Origin: Anseranas semipalmata
Taxonomy: Eukaryota; Chordata; Aves; Anseriformes; Anseranatidae
Length of the DNA: 64,000 nucleotides
Assembly (NCBI GenBank): GCA_013399115.1
Contig: VXAA01003380.1
Span: 12,501-76,500 of the forward strand
Direction of reading: 5' to 3'
This document shows, one piece after another, positions 61,565 to 64,000 of this stretch (positions are counted from its first letter, which is position 1; each line of letters starts with the position of its first letter). Below the pieces are notes generated by a model. The model saw only the letters and a list, made by a program, of their open reading frames with translations, had not been told where the DNA came from and searched no databases. The position numbers were made by a program, and so were the translations under genes.

Positions 61565-62714
61565 GAACTCTTTTAGAAATCAGGTTGAGAGCTTGTGGGT
61601 AAAAGTTAAGGACTGGACCAATAAAGGACACCTTGTGGATGGGTTCTAATACAGGCTGCCTGACCAAGGGGAGCTTGTTGACGAGGCCTTCCTGCTTCAA
61701 CTACAAGAAGCGTCGTACTCACAGGCTCTCATCCTGATGGGGGATTTCATCCACCCAATGTCTGCTGGGAAAGCTCCACAGCAGGCTGTAAGCAATCCAA
61801 GAGACTCCTGGAGTGCATCAAGGATAACTTCCTGGTCCAGCTATTACACAGACCAACCAGAGGAGAAGCATTACTGGACCTGGTGCTCACCAATGCAGAT
61901 GAACTCATTAAGAGGTTAAGATCGGAGGCAAACTGGGCTGCACTGACCACACCCTGGTTGAGTTCATGATCTCAAGGAACATGGGCCTGGCAAAGTCAGG
62001 ACCCTGAACTTTAGAAGAGTAAAATTCCAGCTGTGGAAAGAACTAGTGGATGGGATCCCCTGGGGCACTGTGTCCTTGGTGACTGGAAAAAGGGAAACAT
62101 CATTCCCATTTTTAAAAAGAGTAGGAAGGAAGAGTAGTTCCAGGGAACTACAGACTGGGGAAGCAGTGTCCTGTGCAAGGAAAGATCATGGAATGGATCC
62201 TCCTGGAAGCAGTGTTAAAGCACATGCAAGACAAGGAGGTGATCTGAGACAACCAGCACAGCTGGTTCATCACACAGTTCTATGATGGAGTGACTGCATC
62301 AGTCAACAAGGGAAGACCGACCAGTGTCATCTACTCGGACTTCTGTAAGGCTTTTGACACGGTCCCTCACGACATCCCGATCTCCAAATTGGAGAGAGAT
62401 GGATTTGAAGGGTGGACCATTCAGTGGGTAAGGAATTGGCTGTATGGCCACAGCCAGAGAGTTGTTATCAAGGGCTCTATGTCCAGGTGGAGGCCGGTGA
62501 CAAGTGGTGTCCCTCAGGGTTCTGTCTTGGGACAGGTTGCCCAGAGAAGTTGTGGATGCCCCATCCCTGGAGGTGTTCAAGGCCAGGTTGGATGGGGCTT
62601 TGGGCAACCTGATCTAGTGGGTGGCATCCCTGCCCATGGAAGGGGGGTTGAAACTAGGTGATCTTCAAGGTTCCTCCCAACCCAAATCTGATATGATTCT
62701 ATGATCTATGATTC
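61565..62714 (+). mobile_element. CR1 LINE with internal deletions
   Basis: It starts in the endonuclease part of ORF2: GAGAGCTTGTGGGTAAAAG at about 61587, then CTCATCCTGATGGGGGATTTC near 61730 and Leu-Leu-Asp-Leu-Val-Leu-Thr-Asn-Ala-Asp near 61875. Near 62070 it jumps from GGGATCCCCTGGGGCACTGTG to TTGGTGACTGGAAAAAGGG, the beginning of RT. RT continues with [13 protein letters not shown] (62325-62365) to [10 protein letters not shown] (62502-62531). There it jumps directly to the ORF2 end (CAGGTTGCCCAGAGAAG) and the 3' octamers ATTCTATGATCTATGATTCTC. The YADD region and several hundred bases are gone. Confidence 0.94.
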
Positions 62715-64000
62715 TCAGATTCAAGCTCGAATGCAGAAACTTGAGTGCAGAAAATCCAGTGGGGAGTTCAGTGATCCCAGCCATATACCACAAAAATCTA
62801 TTTTGCCTGCACTGCTGAGAAGCTTCTTGGAGACTGTTCTAAATAAATCCCAACTGAAACCACACCTGATATTTCTTTTTTTAATCACAGGATCTATATG
62901 TTTTATATGATAGTAATATAAATTATGTAACATATTTTACAAAATAGTAAGTTTTGATATGATTTGGTTTTGTATATATTTTCATTTAAGAACTTACTAA
63001 TAATACTTTTTTGGCCTAATTCAGTTTCTTTAATAAATACTAATTTCTTCTTTTGTGAGATGTCCAAAAGCTTTTATTTGATATTGTTTTTTTGCTTAAA
63101 GACTGTGTTTTTTCTGGAGACTTTAGTGAATTATAAATATGTGCAAATATTTGTTTATTCTAAAAATAAAGGTTTAATTGACTTTGCAAGCACAGCAAAT
63201 ACTGTATGGTATATTCTTTTCCATCAACTTTATTTACCTAATTATTAGAAATGCCATGTTTTCAGCTATAACTTGCTTACTTGGTTGTTTAACATAGGAA
63301 AAAAGAATTACCAAGCATCATTTAATGTGTATGACTTTAAGGGTTAATTCTGAGAATGAACTTGACATGTGGAAAGATATGAGACTGATCAAGACAAAAA
63401 TTGATGATGGGTATCAGTGGCAAAATGTTTCAGTTTTAGGCCCACAGGAGTTCCAGTGCAAATTGTTCCTGTGAATCTAAACCCTTCATCAATCAGATGT
63501 AAATTACAGCATGCATGACTGGCTGCCTTTTCCATTCTAGAGTTCCCTACAGAGTACAAGAGAGCCAAATACTATTGAGGCTCAACTAAACTGCAGTCTC
63601 ATTTTTGCTTTCTTGAGGATATTCCAACACAACAGAAGAGACAGCATTCACTTGAAACCCACATCAGGAGGTCTTACACAATCGGAGACAATGAGTCAAG
63701 CCAGCATCTTCCAGAACAATTTATGTTGTTTTTCTAGAAGAGGACTGGGAAGGGGACCACGAGGGAGACATATATTGATACATTAAAAGCTTTCCTACTA
63801 CCAATACTTTTCTAGCCACACGTCCTAGCTTTTCTTCACCAGGTGGCTCAGAGAAATCTAACACAAGAGGCTGGATACTCACACAAGGATAAATTCTTTA
63901 CAAAGAATAGGAGCACAACACTTATTTCCAGCATTCACATGAACCTGGCTGTCATACAGTTCCATAAATAACAGAAGGAATAAAACCAAATCTAAAGTAA
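62715..64000. other. Unique AT-rich sequence to window end
   Basis: No gene, RNA or mobile element was recognised. Open frames are below 100 codons and rich in Phe/Ile/Leu, as expected from AT-rich DNA. Confidence 0.5.

Overview
The window looks like avian nuclear DNA, AT-rich and gene-poor. The evidence is several 5'-truncated CR1 LINEs on both strands, which end in the CR1-type ATTCTATG-like octamers rather than poly(A), and one 600-bp solo LTR with the TGTCCTGG...CCACAACA ends familiar from bird endogenous retroviruses. I find no host protein-coding exon, tRNA, rRNA or other RNA gene that I can defend. The stretch is best read as intergenic DNA or part of a very large intron. Almost every open frame longer than 100 codons is either CR1 ORF2 or a chance frame.

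Layout: positions 1-12750 are mostly unique AT-rich sequence with two old L3/MIR-type repeat tails (2349-2442, 3117-3395). From 12751 to 24040 there are small ancient repeats, a 126-bp CR1 end (13784-13909) and copy A of an unclassified repeat (19525-19841). From 24040 to 27520 there is an old CR1-like remnant, a 1.2-kb CR1 and the solo LTR. From 27521 to 42640 the sequence is again largely unique, with long A-runs, one scaffold gap (30024-30089), a one-N join inside a T/A run (32569), and scattered ancient repeats.

The most unusual locus is 42640-44975: a heavily decayed retroelement on the plus strand. Pieces resembling gag, retropepsin, the C-terminal part of reverse transcriptase, RNase H and integrase follow each other in that order, as in Ty3/gypsy elements. 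A fairly well-preserved CR1 (43552-44057) sits between the RT and RNase H pieces. No frame is intact and the protease triad and both visible integrase aspartates are lost.

From 49670 to 49850 lies an AT-rich hairpin with a tandem component. Copy B of the unclassified repeat (52230-52613) is broken by the second scaffold gap (52257-52330). The right end (54162-62714) is CR1-rich: three minus-strand copies side by side (54162-57510) and a plus-strand copy with internal deletions (61565-62714). The last 1.3 kb shows nothing recognisable.

All identifications are by eye from sequence patterns and translated motifs; no database search was possible. Repeat boundaries are approximate unless a terminal motif is stated.
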